From contig NZ_CP022437.1 in NCBI RefSeq assembly GCF_002224365.1, positions 4,030,001-4,094,000 on the forward strand: a stretch of 64,000 nt of DNA, given 5' to 3'. The translations under genes were made by a program, and so were the position numbers. Origin of the DNA: Virgibacillus necropolis. Lineage in GTDB: Bacteria; Bacillota; Bacilli; Bacillales; Amphibacillaceae. How positions within the stretch are numbered: the first letter of the stretch is position 1; each line of letters opens with the position of its first letter. This document shows positions 1-7,305 of the stretch, piece after piece. The notes beneath the pieces are model-generated. The model was given only the letters and a program-made list of their open reading frames with translations. It had not been told where the DNA came from and searched no databases.

Positions 1-1
1 A

Positions 2-952
2 AATTTTAACTATCAAAATGACTTATTACAAAATTTCTCATTTACCTCATATTGGATATCACATGAAAACAACGAAGTACACATCCGGATTCTCGTCGAA
101 AAACAAGGTGCAGAGAAAATCTTAAATTATCTGGAAAAGGCAGCTTCAGATGAAAGCAGTCAATTCGATGCCATGCTTTATTCCGTTAAAGCATACATCC
201 CTAGTAAATATCATGAAAAAAACACTCCTAATGATAATAAAGATCAATTTGAAAGAGCGAGCAGACTCGAATTATACTCTGTAGTTGAAACTTCAAGTAA
301 AATTAACGGTAGTTTTTCGTGGTACACCCTGTTTGCTGCGCTAGTTGCCACTGTTGGCGTTATTCAAAACAGCCCCGCACTGGTCCTGGGAGCGAATATC
401 ATCGATCCATCAATTAGGCCAATAATGGGAGTTTCGTTTTCTTCCGTTCTTGGTGAAAAAAAGCTGATTCGTCAATCGATTACCACGGCTATGTACGGTC
501 TTTTAATCCCAATTACAATTGCTGCATTATTTGGTTATTTATTTCCTTTACCTATTAATAGTAATGAGTTTCTAGCTCAAACTAAAGTTCAACTCTTAGA
601 TATTGTTGTCGCAGTTTCCGCTGGTGCTGCGGGTGCTATTTCTTTTGTAAAGCGATCACATGGACAATTAGTGGGGGTAATGATTTCTTTAGCGGTATTA
701 CCCCCGGCTATTGTTTTGGGAATGATGGTTGGTGCTGCTCAATGGGAGGATGCCATTCAACCATTGTTATTACTTCTAATTAATATTAATTCAATCCTTT
801 TATCAGCTATATTAGTATTCTGGGTCAGTGGCATCAAACCAGTCAATTGGAAAGATATTCAGGAAGCTGGTACTTCACGTGTTAATTCATTACTTTTCAC
901 TGGCACAATTTTTCTTGCATTAATCATTACAGTTGTTCTTCTTAGATTTTAG
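2..952 (+). CDS. DUF389 / TIGR00341-family membrane protein, 5'-truncated by window edge
   Basis: The frame is open from the first complete codon of the window to the TAG at 950-952, so the real start lies upstream and about 316 C-terminal residues are present. The first ~100 residues are soluble. After them come several hydrophobic helices with the DUF389 pattern: 'VIQNSPALVLGANIIDP', 'RPIMGVSFSSVLGEKKLIRQ', 'AGAAGAISFVKRSHGQLVGV', 'AVLPPAIVLG' and 'LLLININSILLSAILVFW'. The role of the family is not established. It is an integral membrane protein, probably in the cytoplasmic membrane. It converges on the vWA gene with an 11-nt gap. Family assignment is from motif memory. Confidence 0.85.
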   Translation, partial: NFNYQNDLLQNFSFTSYWISHENNEVHIRILVEKQGAEKILNYLEKAASDESSQFDAMLYSVKAYIPSKYHEKNTPNDNKDQFERASRLELYSVVETSSKINGSFSWYTLFAALVATVGVIQNSPALVLGANIIDPSIRPIMGVSFSSVLGEKKLIRQSITTAMYGLLIPITIAALFGYLFPLPINSNEFLAQTKVQLLDIVVAVSAGAAGAISFVKRSHGQLVGVMISLAVLPPAIVLGMMVGAAQWEDAIQPLLLLLININSILLSAILVFWVSGIKPVNWKDIQEAGTSRVNSLLFTGTIFLALIITVVLLRF

Positions 953-963
953 CTATTTACAGG

Positions 964-1554
964 TTATACTCCTTTTTGCCGTCTAACTGCTATTTCCTCA
1001 TTAACCATGGAATACATAGCCTCCACTCCTACACTTGACGCTTCGAAGCTATAAGCGTTTTCTTTACTGATTCCCACGTTACCCGCTTCTTTTGCAGCGT
1101 CAATATTTGCACCAATGAAAATAAATTCCCAACCATACTTCTCTTCCTGATGGTTGATCATTTCTTTTATTTTTTTATGAAAAAATTCACGGCTGGAGTT
1201 TTCCATTCCATCTGTAGTGATGACAAACAATACCTTACCTGGTCTTCTGTCCTCACAAGTCATTGAAAATCTATGCCCAACATCCAAAATCGTTTTCCCC
1301 ACTGCATCCAGTAATGCCGTGCTTCCCCTTACAAAGTATTCTTCACCCGTCAATTTAACTTGGTTTGCATCAACACCATTCCATAATATTTCATACTGAT
1401 CATCAAAGAGTGCTGCTGTGAGGATTGTTTCTCCTTCCAGTTCACATTGGTTCCTTACTAAAGAATTAAATCCACCAATGGTATCACTCTCAAGGCCAGA
1501 CATAGACCCACTGCGATCAAGCAAGAAAATTATTTCCGTCAGATTCTTATTCAT
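964..1554 (-). CDS. von Willebrand factor A (vWA) domain protein
   Basis: A single vWA domain fills the 196 residues. The MIDAS metal site is visible near the N-terminus as 'LLDRSGSMSG' (DxSxS), followed by 'GSTALLDAVGKTI' and 'VLFVITTDGMENSS', the conserved T and TDG positions of the fold. There is no signal peptide or membrane segment, so it should be cytoplasmic. An upstream in-frame ATG at 1563 touches the Shine-Dalgarno run (GGGGGG), so the ATG at 1554 with a 9-nt spacer is chosen. It is divergent from the HTH gene at 1654 and the two share a control region of about 100 bp. Such short vWA proteins resemble TerY-like proteins of stress systems, but no ter genes are visible here. Confidence 0.85.
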   Translation of the reverse strand: MNKNLTEIIFLLDRSGSMSGLESDTIGGFNSLVRNQCELEGETILTAALFDDQYEILWNGVDANQVKLTGEEYFVRGSTALLDAVGKTILDVGHRFSMTCEDRRPGKVLFVITTDGMENSSREFFHKKIKEMINHQEEKYGWEFIFIGANIDAAKEAGNVGISKENAYSFEASSVGVEAMYSMVNEEIAVRRQKGV

Positions 1555-1653
1555 ACAAATCATCCCCCTATGTTTTACATCATGGTATAATAATAGCTAA
1601 GTTTATCCATCATTTGGTCGCCAGCAAAGCGACATTTTTGGGAGGTGTGCGAT

Positions 1654-2145
1654 ATGCTTAATAATGATTTTTTTATGAAATTGCAGCAGTATGTAGAACG
1701 TCACCTGAATCAATTTATCACTTACAGCAAGCCGATTTTTACTGAAAGCGAGATCCTAAAGGAAGTCAGCGAAAATGAGCTAGGAAATTTTATAAAAAAG
1801 AATCGTAAACCATCATTTCAACAAGTATTGTTCAGCTTTATTGATAAAACCGGTGCCAGTGATCCGGAAATATATAATAAAGCGGGAATTGACCGTAAAC
1901 ATTTTTCAAAAATTCGATCCAATCCAGACTACCGACCAGGAAAAAATGCTATTATCGCACTTGCTTTAGCACTTAAGCTATCTAAAAAAGAAACCGACAA
2001 GCTCTTGAGCTCAGCTGGTTTCTCATTTTCCGACAGTAACACTTCAGATTTGGTTGTTCAGTTTTGTTTAGAGAAAAAAGTTTATAATATCCATGACGTT
2101 AATCAAGCGTTGGATTATTTTAGTTTGAAGCCGTTGATTGGGTAG
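1654..2145 (+). CDS. HTH (XRE-like) domain protein divergent from the vWA gene
   Basis: 163 residues. The GTG at 1645 lies inside the Shine-Dalgarno sequence GGAGGTG (1641-1647), so the ATG at 1654, 6 nt downstream of it, is taken as start. The C-terminal two thirds, from 'PSFQQVLFSFIDKTG' through 'AGIDRKHFSKIRSN', 'KNAIIALALALKLS' and 'KETDKLLSSAGFSF', has the spacing of a lambda-repressor-type HTH followed by a small helical extension. From memory, the same module is found at the C-terminus of some firmicute macrodomain proteins and beside vWA genes. Its target and any physical link with the vWA protein are unknown. Confidence 0.7.
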   Translation: MLNNDFFMKLQQYVERHLNQFITYSKPIFTESEILKEVSENELGNFIKKNRKPSFQQVLFSFIDKTGASDPEIYNKAGIDRKHFSKIRSNPDYRPGKNAIIALALALKLSKKETDKLLSSAGFSFSDSNTSDLVVQFCLEKKVYNIHDVNQALDYFSLKPLIG

Positions 2146-2197
2146 TTAGGGCAAGATGAAATAGAAACTATTGGTAAGTGATTAATCATTTGGATCT

Positions 2198-2458
2198 TCA
2201 TATTTTTCGTCTAACCCCTATATACGGTTGTTCAATAACTTTAGTGTCTTCATTTTTAGTATGAAAAATATATAATTCACGTGATTGATCATTATCATGT
2301 ATTTCTTTATAAGCTTTCCAAGCGGAATTCCAATTATCAAAATCATCAATAACAGACATTGCATCAATAATTCTCTCATTATCTCTGGTTTTTGCATTTA
2401 GAGACTCTACCAAGTCACAGCGGTTTGGAAATTGTTGCCGAACCTCATTCCATTTCAT
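2198..2458 (-). CDS. Small conserved hypothetical protein
   Basis: 86 residues, starting MKWNEVRQQFPN. A longer in-frame start at 2479 exists, but the Shine-Dalgarno GGAGG lies inside that extension, about 9 nt before the ATG at 2458, so the shorter start is preferred. Visible signatures are 'FDNWNSAWKAYKEIH', 'SRELYIFHTKNE' and the C-terminal 'EQPYIGVRR'. It is hydrophilic, with no signal peptide or membrane helix. I recall similar short proteins in many Bacillaceae but no assigned function. It stands alone, between the HTH gene (convergent) and degV. Confidence 0.6.
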   Translation of the reverse strand: MKWNEVRQQFPNRCDLVESLNAKTRDNERIIDAMSVIDDFDNWNSAWKAYKEIHDNDQSRELYIFHTKNEDTKVIEQPYIGVRRKI

Positions 2459-2542
2459 TTTAAAATACCTCCGTTTCATCTCGATATCATGCTTTTATTA
2501 TATCACCTATGACTCTGGTAATAAAAGGTGATAAATTTGCAC

Positions 2543-3394
2543 CTAAACCTCTAACCCAGCAATCCCAAAGCCACCAGGTCCAGCATGAGTAGAAATCATA
2601 GCGCCAGCTTGCATCCATTTTACATTTTTAAAACCATTTTCCTTGGCGATTTCATCCATCCGCTGCATGATGCTTTCATCAAGTCCAATTGAGTATTGAA
2701 AGTAAAGTTGTTCTCTATCAATATCGAATTGATTTAAATAATCTCGCATAAGTTTTTCTGTGACTATACTCATTTTTCCACGATATTTCTTAGTTGAAAC
2801 AAGCTTCCCTTCAATTAATTCAATGCGTGGCTTTATTTTTAACAGAATCCCTCCTAGATATGCCACATTACTTACACGTCCACCCGCTTTTAAAAACTCT
2901 AAGCTACCGGGAACGAAAGCCAATCTGGATTTAGGAATTATTGATTCTATTTTCTCTATTAAACTAGCGGGTTCGATCGTTGGTTCTTTCTCTAATAAGG
3001 TAACAGCATACATCACAATAGCGGTTAACCCACCTGTGACATTCAAAGCATCAATTAGAAAAAGATCTTCAAAGTCTTCCGCTGCAATTGTCGCATTGTG
3101 AAAGGAGGAAGATGCCTTTGATGTATAACCAATATGAATAATGATACAGTCAGGAAAGTCTGCTTTTATTCTCATAAAAAGGCTGTGATACTCATGGGAA
3201 TTTGTAGACGTTGTAGAGGGTATCTTTTTTGTATGCTCATAATAGTCGTAAATATCCTTTACAGGTAACGAACCATCTAAATAATCCTGGCCATCCATGA
3301 TTACGTGCATCGGAACCACCTGAACATCATGCTTGTCAGCTAAATCTTCTGGTAAATCCGCTCCACTCTCTGTCGATAAAATAATGCGTCTCAT
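2543..3394 (-). CDS. DegV family fatty-acid-binding protein (FakB-like)
   Basis: 283 residues from the ATG at 3394, which follows AAAGGGG with a 7-nt gap. An in-frame start at 3451 has no ribosome-binding site. DegV signatures are clear: 'ILSTESGADLP' at the N-terminus, 'IPSTTSTNSHEY', 'IHIGYTSKASSSFHNA' and the C-terminal lobe 'VPGSLEFLKAGGRVSN' and 'LLKIKPRIEL'. DegV proteins bind one fatty acid in a buried pocket. FakB members present it to the kinase FakA for phosphorylation and entry into phospholipid synthesis. No fakA is nearby, so whether this copy acts as a FakB is inference. Confidence 0.88.
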   Translation of the reverse strand: MRRIILSTESGADLPEDLADKHDVQVVPMHVIMDGQDYLDGSLPVKDIYDYYEHTKKIPSTTSTNSHEYHSLFMRIKADFPDCIIIHIGYTSKASSSFHNATIAAEDFEDLFLIDALNVTGGLTAIVMYAVTLLEKEPTIEPASLIEKIESIIPKSRLAFVPGSLEFLKAGGRVSNVAYLGGILLKIKPRIELIEGKLVSTKKYRGKMSIVTEKLMRDYLNQFDIDREQLYFQYSIGLDESIMQRMDEIAKENGFKNVKWMQAGAMISTHAGPGGFGIAGLEV

Positions 3395-3476
3395 TATATA
3401 TCCCCTTTCAAATCCATTCGAATGTGGTGGCTTGCTCATGTATATGGTCAATCATATTTTTTCCGTAACTTGTGAA

Positions 3477-4055
3477 TTAATCTGCGAATACCATTTTCAA
3501 GTCAATAATTAAGCCTTCAAAAATAGATACTTTTATGTGGTCTTCATCTGAGAATAAATCAGGTCTACCATAGCTTTGATTTTTTTGAAGTGTAAAGACA
3601 CTCACTATTTTCTCCTGTGGTTCGATAATCCAAAATTCCTTAACACCGGCCTGTTCATACTTATTAAACTTTTCAATCTTATCTTTTCTGGCTGTTGAGG
3701 GTGAAATAATTTCAATTACCATATCTGGGCTCCCTTTACACCCACGATCATCAAGCTTTGTTTTATCACAAACAATCGTAATATCTGGTTCAAATACGTT
3801 CTGTCTTTCTTCTTCATTCTCTATTTCTTGTTCAAAATTCAACACAACATGAAAAGGGGCCGGATATACCTTGCATTCTTTTCCAACCAAAAAATTTGCA
3901 ATTTGACGATGTAACTCCGATAAAATCTCTTGATGCACTCTTGATGGAGCAGCCTGCAAATAGGGTGTTCCACCAATAATCTCTACCCTTACATCCTCAG
4001 ACCAAGATAAATAATCTGCATACGTATAAATTCGACCTTCTTTTGGTAATGACAT
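3477..4055 (-). CDS. Uma2 family protein (DUF820, PD-(D/E)XK nuclease fold)
   Basis: 192 residues from the ATG at 4055, preceded by GGGGTGA at a 5-nt gap. The Uma2 fold markers appear in order: 'VEIIGGTPYLQAAPS', 'FEPDITIVCD', 'GSPDMVIEIISPST' and 'KFNKYEQAGVKEFWII'. The acidic residues of the PD-(D/E)XK core (PDI and VIEI) are intact, so the putative active site is not degraded. Uma2 genes are usually orphan and multicopy, their cellular role is unknown, and they spread by transfer. No partner gene is seen here. Confidence 0.85.
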   Translation of the reverse strand: MSLPKEGRIYTYADYLSWSEDVRVEIIGGTPYLQAAPSRVHQEILSELHRQIANFLVGKECKVYPAPFHVVLNFEQEIENEEERQNVFEPDITIVCDKTKLDDRGCKGSPDMVIEIISPSTARKDKIEKFNKYEQAGVKEFWIIEPQEKIVSVFTLQKNQSYGRPDLFSDEDHIKVSIFEGLIIDLKMVFAD

Positions 4056-4142
4056 TTGAATCACCCCAGCAATAAAGTTATATACCAATATTATATCATT
4101 TTAGTCCATAAGTAGTACTTTGTATTAAACATTCCCCAGCTA

Positions 4143-4202
4143 TTAAAAAATTATATATACTTTTCCACCGGTTCCTTCGATGAAACCTTCTTTATTTGCC
4201 AT
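4143..4202 (-). pseudogene. 19-codon remnant of an alpha/beta-hydrolase (proline iminopeptidase-like) gene, or a tiny ORF
   Basis: A very strong ribosome-binding site (TTGGAGG, 7 nt before the ATG) precedes an ORF translating to MANKEGFIEGTGGKVYIIF and then TAA. The stretch EGFIEGTGGKVY closely resembles the N-terminus of proline-iminopeptidase-like alpha/beta hydrolases, which start with a similar 'EG.I...GGK..Y' strand. No continuation of that family is found in any frame downstream, where Uma2 follows. The simplest reading is a decayed gene whose start survived. Expression as a micro-peptide cannot be excluded. Confidence 0.4.
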
Positions 4203-4227
4203 TTTCGTTCCTCCAACTCAACCTTCT

Positions 4228-4695
4228 CTATTTATTCTCATATTTTGCAGAAATAAATCCTAAGACAGAACCAAAAATAGCCCCACCGAGAACTTCTAAC
4301 GGTTGGTGTCCCAATAGCTCCTTCAAATTCTTTTCCCTTTCTACAAATTCCAAGCTCGGGAAATCTTTAGATAGCATTACGAAATTATTTTCCAAATCGT
4401 TGACCAGCTTAGCAATTTCACCCGTATGGCGTCGTATTCCTTGCGCATCATACATGACAATCACGCCAAATATTGTTGCCAATGCGGTTTCTGTATGGCG
4501 CGATCCTTTATGTGCAGCTATGTAAGTTGATAATGCTGAAACACCTGCTGAATGTGAGCTAGGCATACCACCAGTTGTGGCTACTTGTTTTAGATCCCAC
4601 TCTCCTGTCGTTCGCTTATGTGTGAATATCTTCAGACCCTGCGCAAGTCCAATCGCCGCTAGTGCTGTCAATACTCCTCTATTCATCTTTTGCAT
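4228..4695 (-). CDS. Divergent PAP2 family protein (DUF212, YuiD-like)
   Basis: 155 residues from the ATG at 4695, nine bases after GGAGG. The ATG at 4704 abuts the Shine-Dalgarno and is less likely. The DUF212 core is plain: 'LAQGLKIF', 'TTGGMPSSHSAGVSAL', 'TIFGVIVMYDAQGIRRH' and, near the end, 'LGHQPLEVLGGAIFGSVLGF'. The PSSH..G element is the phosphatase-like motif of the PAP2 superfamily. About three to four membrane helices are expected. The substrate is unknown; family members are thought to act on lipid phosphates. The 19-codon remnant begins just downstream. Confidence 0.88.
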   Translation of the reverse strand: MQKMNRGVLTALAAIGLAQGLKIFTHKRTTGEWDLKQVATTGGMPSSHSAGVSALSTYIAAHKGSRHTETALATIFGVIVMYDAQGIRRHTGEIAKLVNDLENNFVMLSKDFPSLEFVEREKNLKELLGHQPLEVLGGAIFGSVLGFISAKYENK

Positions 4696-4863
4696 TGCAT
4701 TCATCCTCCAATTTGAAAACTTCTTCTCTTATTTCAATACCCGAAATGGAAAGTTTTATTCGCCATTCGACTAGTTCGGTAATGAATAAGTACTAGTATG
4801 CCACAACTTTGAAAAAGATTGTAACTTACAGCAAAACGTTTTGATGAAAAAAACTAGATTAAC

Positions 4864-4908
4864 AAGCAAAAATAGCATACCAGTGATTATGGTATGCTAT
4901 TTTTGCTT
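4864..4908. terminator. Bidirectional hairpin with perfect 18-bp stem
   Basis: Arms 4864-4881 and 4891-4908 are perfectly complementary around a 9-nt loop. The outer part is A-rich on the left and T-rich on the right (CAAAAA / TTTTTG), so it can stop transcription from either side. It lies between the DUF212 gene and the DUF1456 gene; for leftward transcripts it closes the DUF4317-DUF1456 unit. Confidence 0.75.
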
Positions 4909-4989
4909 ATTATAATGATTAACGATCAATAACATCGATTTTAACATTTAAATTAGTACGCTAAAATGAAGTCTAATTTTTAAAAGTCG

Positions 4990-5142
4990 ATGAAGATTAA
5001 ATAAACTCAAAAAGCAGTCAAAACGTCCTTCATTTAATCAATGAAGATTAAAACCATCTAAAACCACTGTTGAAATATCCTTCATTAACCTTATGAAAAT
5101 CAAAACTACCCAAAACCGCTGGCGAAATGTTCTTCATTAACC
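4990..5142. repeat. Three tandem imperfect copies of a 51-52 bp unit
   Basis: Units start at 4990, 5041 and 5093, each opening ATGAAGATTAAA or a close variant (third copy ATGAAAATCAAA). Each ends in CCTTCATTAA or a close variant, with a central AAAACC.CTG..GAAAT block in the second and third. Each unit is bounded by short inverted ends (TGAAG / CTTCA). The last copy overlaps the stop codon of the DUF1456 gene, so the array grew outwards from the 3' end of that gene or abuts it. The rest of the 4696-5136 gap holds the hairpin at 4864 and nothing else I recognise. Confidence 0.75.
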
Positions 5143-5661
5143 TCTATATTTTACAGCTAGTCCCTTCAGGAAATTTCTAGCGTACTTATCACCGCACTCC
5201 TGGTAATTCTTATGTCCTTCTTTTCTTAATAAGGCACTTAATTCTCCTTTTGTAACTGTGACTCCCGCTTCTTCAAATATTTCCAGCACATCTTCACTTT
5301 TTAATGCTAGCGCTATTTTCAATTTCTTAAGCATGATATTATTAATGTTATTTACACTCGCGTTAATCTTTGCAGGTTCAGTAGATTGCCCTGGTTTTGG
5401 CTCTTGATGTCCTCTTCTAAAAGTAATAAAACCATTTAAAAATGACTCCAGCATAGTATTTGTGCATTTTATATGCTCTTCATTTTCTAAATCACTGTCG
5501 TAATCAGCTTCCTCATCGTAACTGTCATTTGATTTTGTGAGTATCTTCAGCACTTCGTCTTTTGTTACTTTAATCCCACCAAGCTCAAATATCTTTACCA
5601 TGTCTATATTTTTAATATCTAGCGCATACCTTAATCTGATTAATATATCGTTATTATCCAT
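5137..5661 (-). CDS. DUF1456 family protein (YehS-like)
   Basis: 174 residues from the ATG at 5661, which follows AGAGGGGG with a 7-nt gap; the in-frame start at 5685 has no comparable site. The two DUF1456 repeats are visible: residues ~3-40 'NDILIRLRYALDIKNIDMVKIF' region with 'GIKVTKDEVLKIL', and residues ~105-165 'IMLKKLKIALALKSEDVLEIF' region with 'GVTVTKGELSALLRK'. Between them is an acidic, low-complexity linker and 'MLESFLNGFITFRRG'. The function is unknown. The gene follows the DUF4317 gene by 34 nt and is probably cotranscribed with it. Confidence 0.85.
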   Translation of the reverse strand: MDNNDILIRLRYALDIKNIDMVKIFELGGIKVTKDEVLKILTKSNDSYDEEADYDSDLENEEHIKCTNTMLESFLNGFITFRRGHQEPKPGQSTEPAKINASVNNINNIMLKKLKIALALKSEDVLEIFEEAGVTVTKGELSALLRKEGHKNYQECGDKYARNFLKGLAVKYRG

Positions 5662-5695
5662 TTGCAATCCCCCTCTAACATACATATCTCACTAA

Positions 5696-6889
5696 TCATT
5701 CATTATCCCCTTCCACTTTCTTAAATAAAGCTTCCGGAATCATTTCAAAGCCTTCGATCACCGTATTTTCTTCTACTTCCATCATTAAATAACTTTTTCC
5801 GTCGAAATGGACTTGACGTACAAATCTTAAGTCTTGTGGACTAATGGAGATATTCGCTATTTTCGTCTCTATTTTGATAGATTTTGACGTATATTTCGGT
5901 ACTATGTTATTTGCTTTAAACTCATAACTTTCATCGTCAATCACCGTTTTAAAAGCGGACTCTACCTTTTCCGGATTAACATCTTCTATTCCACTGCTTC
6001 TTAAAACCTTTTCTACATCTTTATAGTCTAGCTTCGGTACATCTTCCTCTTCGTTCTCTTCCACGACACGATGAATCTCCTCGTATACATTGGAAAGTGT
6101 GGACGTATTAATTTTTTGATCACCAGCTACGTTTTTCACAATTTCCTCAAAAACTATTTTATCCTCTGCCGCAGTCATTATTTCTTCCGCATTTAATACT
6201 TCTTCTATAAAATGATAATTCAGTTCATTCTTTTTCCCTGCCGAATAAAGTACGTGGTTGACATCCGCAGCATTATCCGTGATGGAAGGGAATAGAAAAC
6301 CTGATATTGGAGCTTTCAAGTTGATAATTGGGTCTACGACAATATTATACTTAAACTCTTTCTCAACATAGTCAAACAGTAATTCTTTTTTCGGGTCTAG
6401 CGTTTTATTCATACTACATAAAATAAAGGGATGGGAATAAACTGTATCACGATCACTTTCCTCCGACTCTTCGCTCTGTCGTTTCATCGATTTCATATAT
6501 TCTCCCCGTATAAAGGTTACGACAATATCCATCTCGTATTGCTTATCTTTCAGCATTTTTGCTACGAGGTGAAGCATTTGCCCTTTCCATTCTTCTGTAT
6601 CGTTACTTAATAAACCTTGGTGAAGAATGAGCTGACTGTTATTCTCCACATCACGTTGGAATTTTAATTCAAATAACTTCTCATCGAGCTGGCCAGATAA
6701 TACTTTTTTAAAGTTATCCATAAATAACTCTTTCTGTTCCTCTTCCAGCATTTCAAATGGCATACTCTGGTGATGATAAATCTCACTCGATTCCTTCATG
6801 ATGTACACATTAAAAATTTCATTTATTGTTAATAGATCGTTATTTATTTTGAATTGTTTACGTATATTTGCTATATCTTTTTTGTCCAA
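5696..6889 (-). CDS. DUF4317 domain protein
   Basis: 397 residues, starting with TTG at 6889 after TAGGAGTGG (11-nt gap). The protein matches my recollection of DUF4317: it opens 'DIANIRKQFKINNDLLTINE', has a long acidic, helical body and ends in a beta-rich segment 'FDGKSYLMMEVEENTVIEGF'. There is no signal peptide or membrane segment. The function is unknown. It is the first gene of a two-gene unit with DUF1456. The 20-50 nt upstream of the start are AT-rich and may hold the promoter, but I could not choose boxes with confidence. Confidence 0.85.
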   Translation of the reverse strand: MDKKDIANIRKQFKINNDLLTINEIFNVYIMKESSEIYHHQSMPFEMLEEEQKELFMDNFKKVLSGQLDEKLFELKFQRDVENNSQLILHQGLLSNDTEEWKGQMLHLVAKMLKDKQYEMDIVVTFIRGEYMKSMKRQSEESEESDRDTVYSHPFILCSMNKTLDPKKELLFDYVEKEFKYNIVVDPIINLKAPISGFLFPSITDNAADVNHVLYSAGKKNELNYHFIEEVLNAEEIMTAAEDKIVFEEIVKNVAGDQKINTSTLSNVYEEIHRVVEENEEEDVPKLDYKDVEKVLRSSGIEDVNPEKVESAFKTVIDDESYEFKANNIVPKYTSKSIKIETKIANISISPQDLRFVRQVHFDGKSYLMMEVEENTVIEGFEMIPEALFKKVEGDNE

Positions 6890-7113
6890 TTTTGTTCCAC
6901 TCCTAAGTTGTTGTCGGTGTGTATTTTCGTATAATCATATTTTATCATAGTTGGGTGTGTGGTTGGTGGGTGCCTAGTAACTTAAGACTGATAGGGGCTG
7001 AAACTTTAGATATGTTAGGACTTAGAGAAAGGGACCAAAAAAAATAATCAATGTTATAATGAAGATTGACACAAGACTAGAACAGATACAATGCCATTGT
7101 TTGTCTAAGCCTG

Positions 7114-7149
7114 AAGAACCTGCATGAATCTTTTCATGTAGGGTTTCTT
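7114..7149. other. Imperfect hairpin in the DUF4317-aspA intergenic region
   Basis: AGAACCTGCATGAA pairs with TTCATGTAGGGTTTCT around a TCTT loop, with a 2-nt bulge. It is not followed by a T-run, so it is not a standard terminator. The 416-nt gap (6890-7305) also contains a TATAAT-like box near 7054. Otherwise I see no gene and no known riboswitch in it. Confidence 0.4.
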
Positions 7150-7305
7150 GCTGTCTGTTGACTTTAAAATGCTTTTGCGTTAGTCTTTCAACGTCTGATA
7201 TCGAACATTACATATGTATCATTTCACTATTTTTACTTTCTGGAGATAAAATATCTTGCAACCTACTATGAATATCTACTATTACGTAAAAAGGAGTATC
7301 ATCAC

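Noticed and set aside
7114-7149. Terminator call for the hairpin upstream of aspA
   Set aside because: No T-run on either strand; kept only as an unexplained hairpin.
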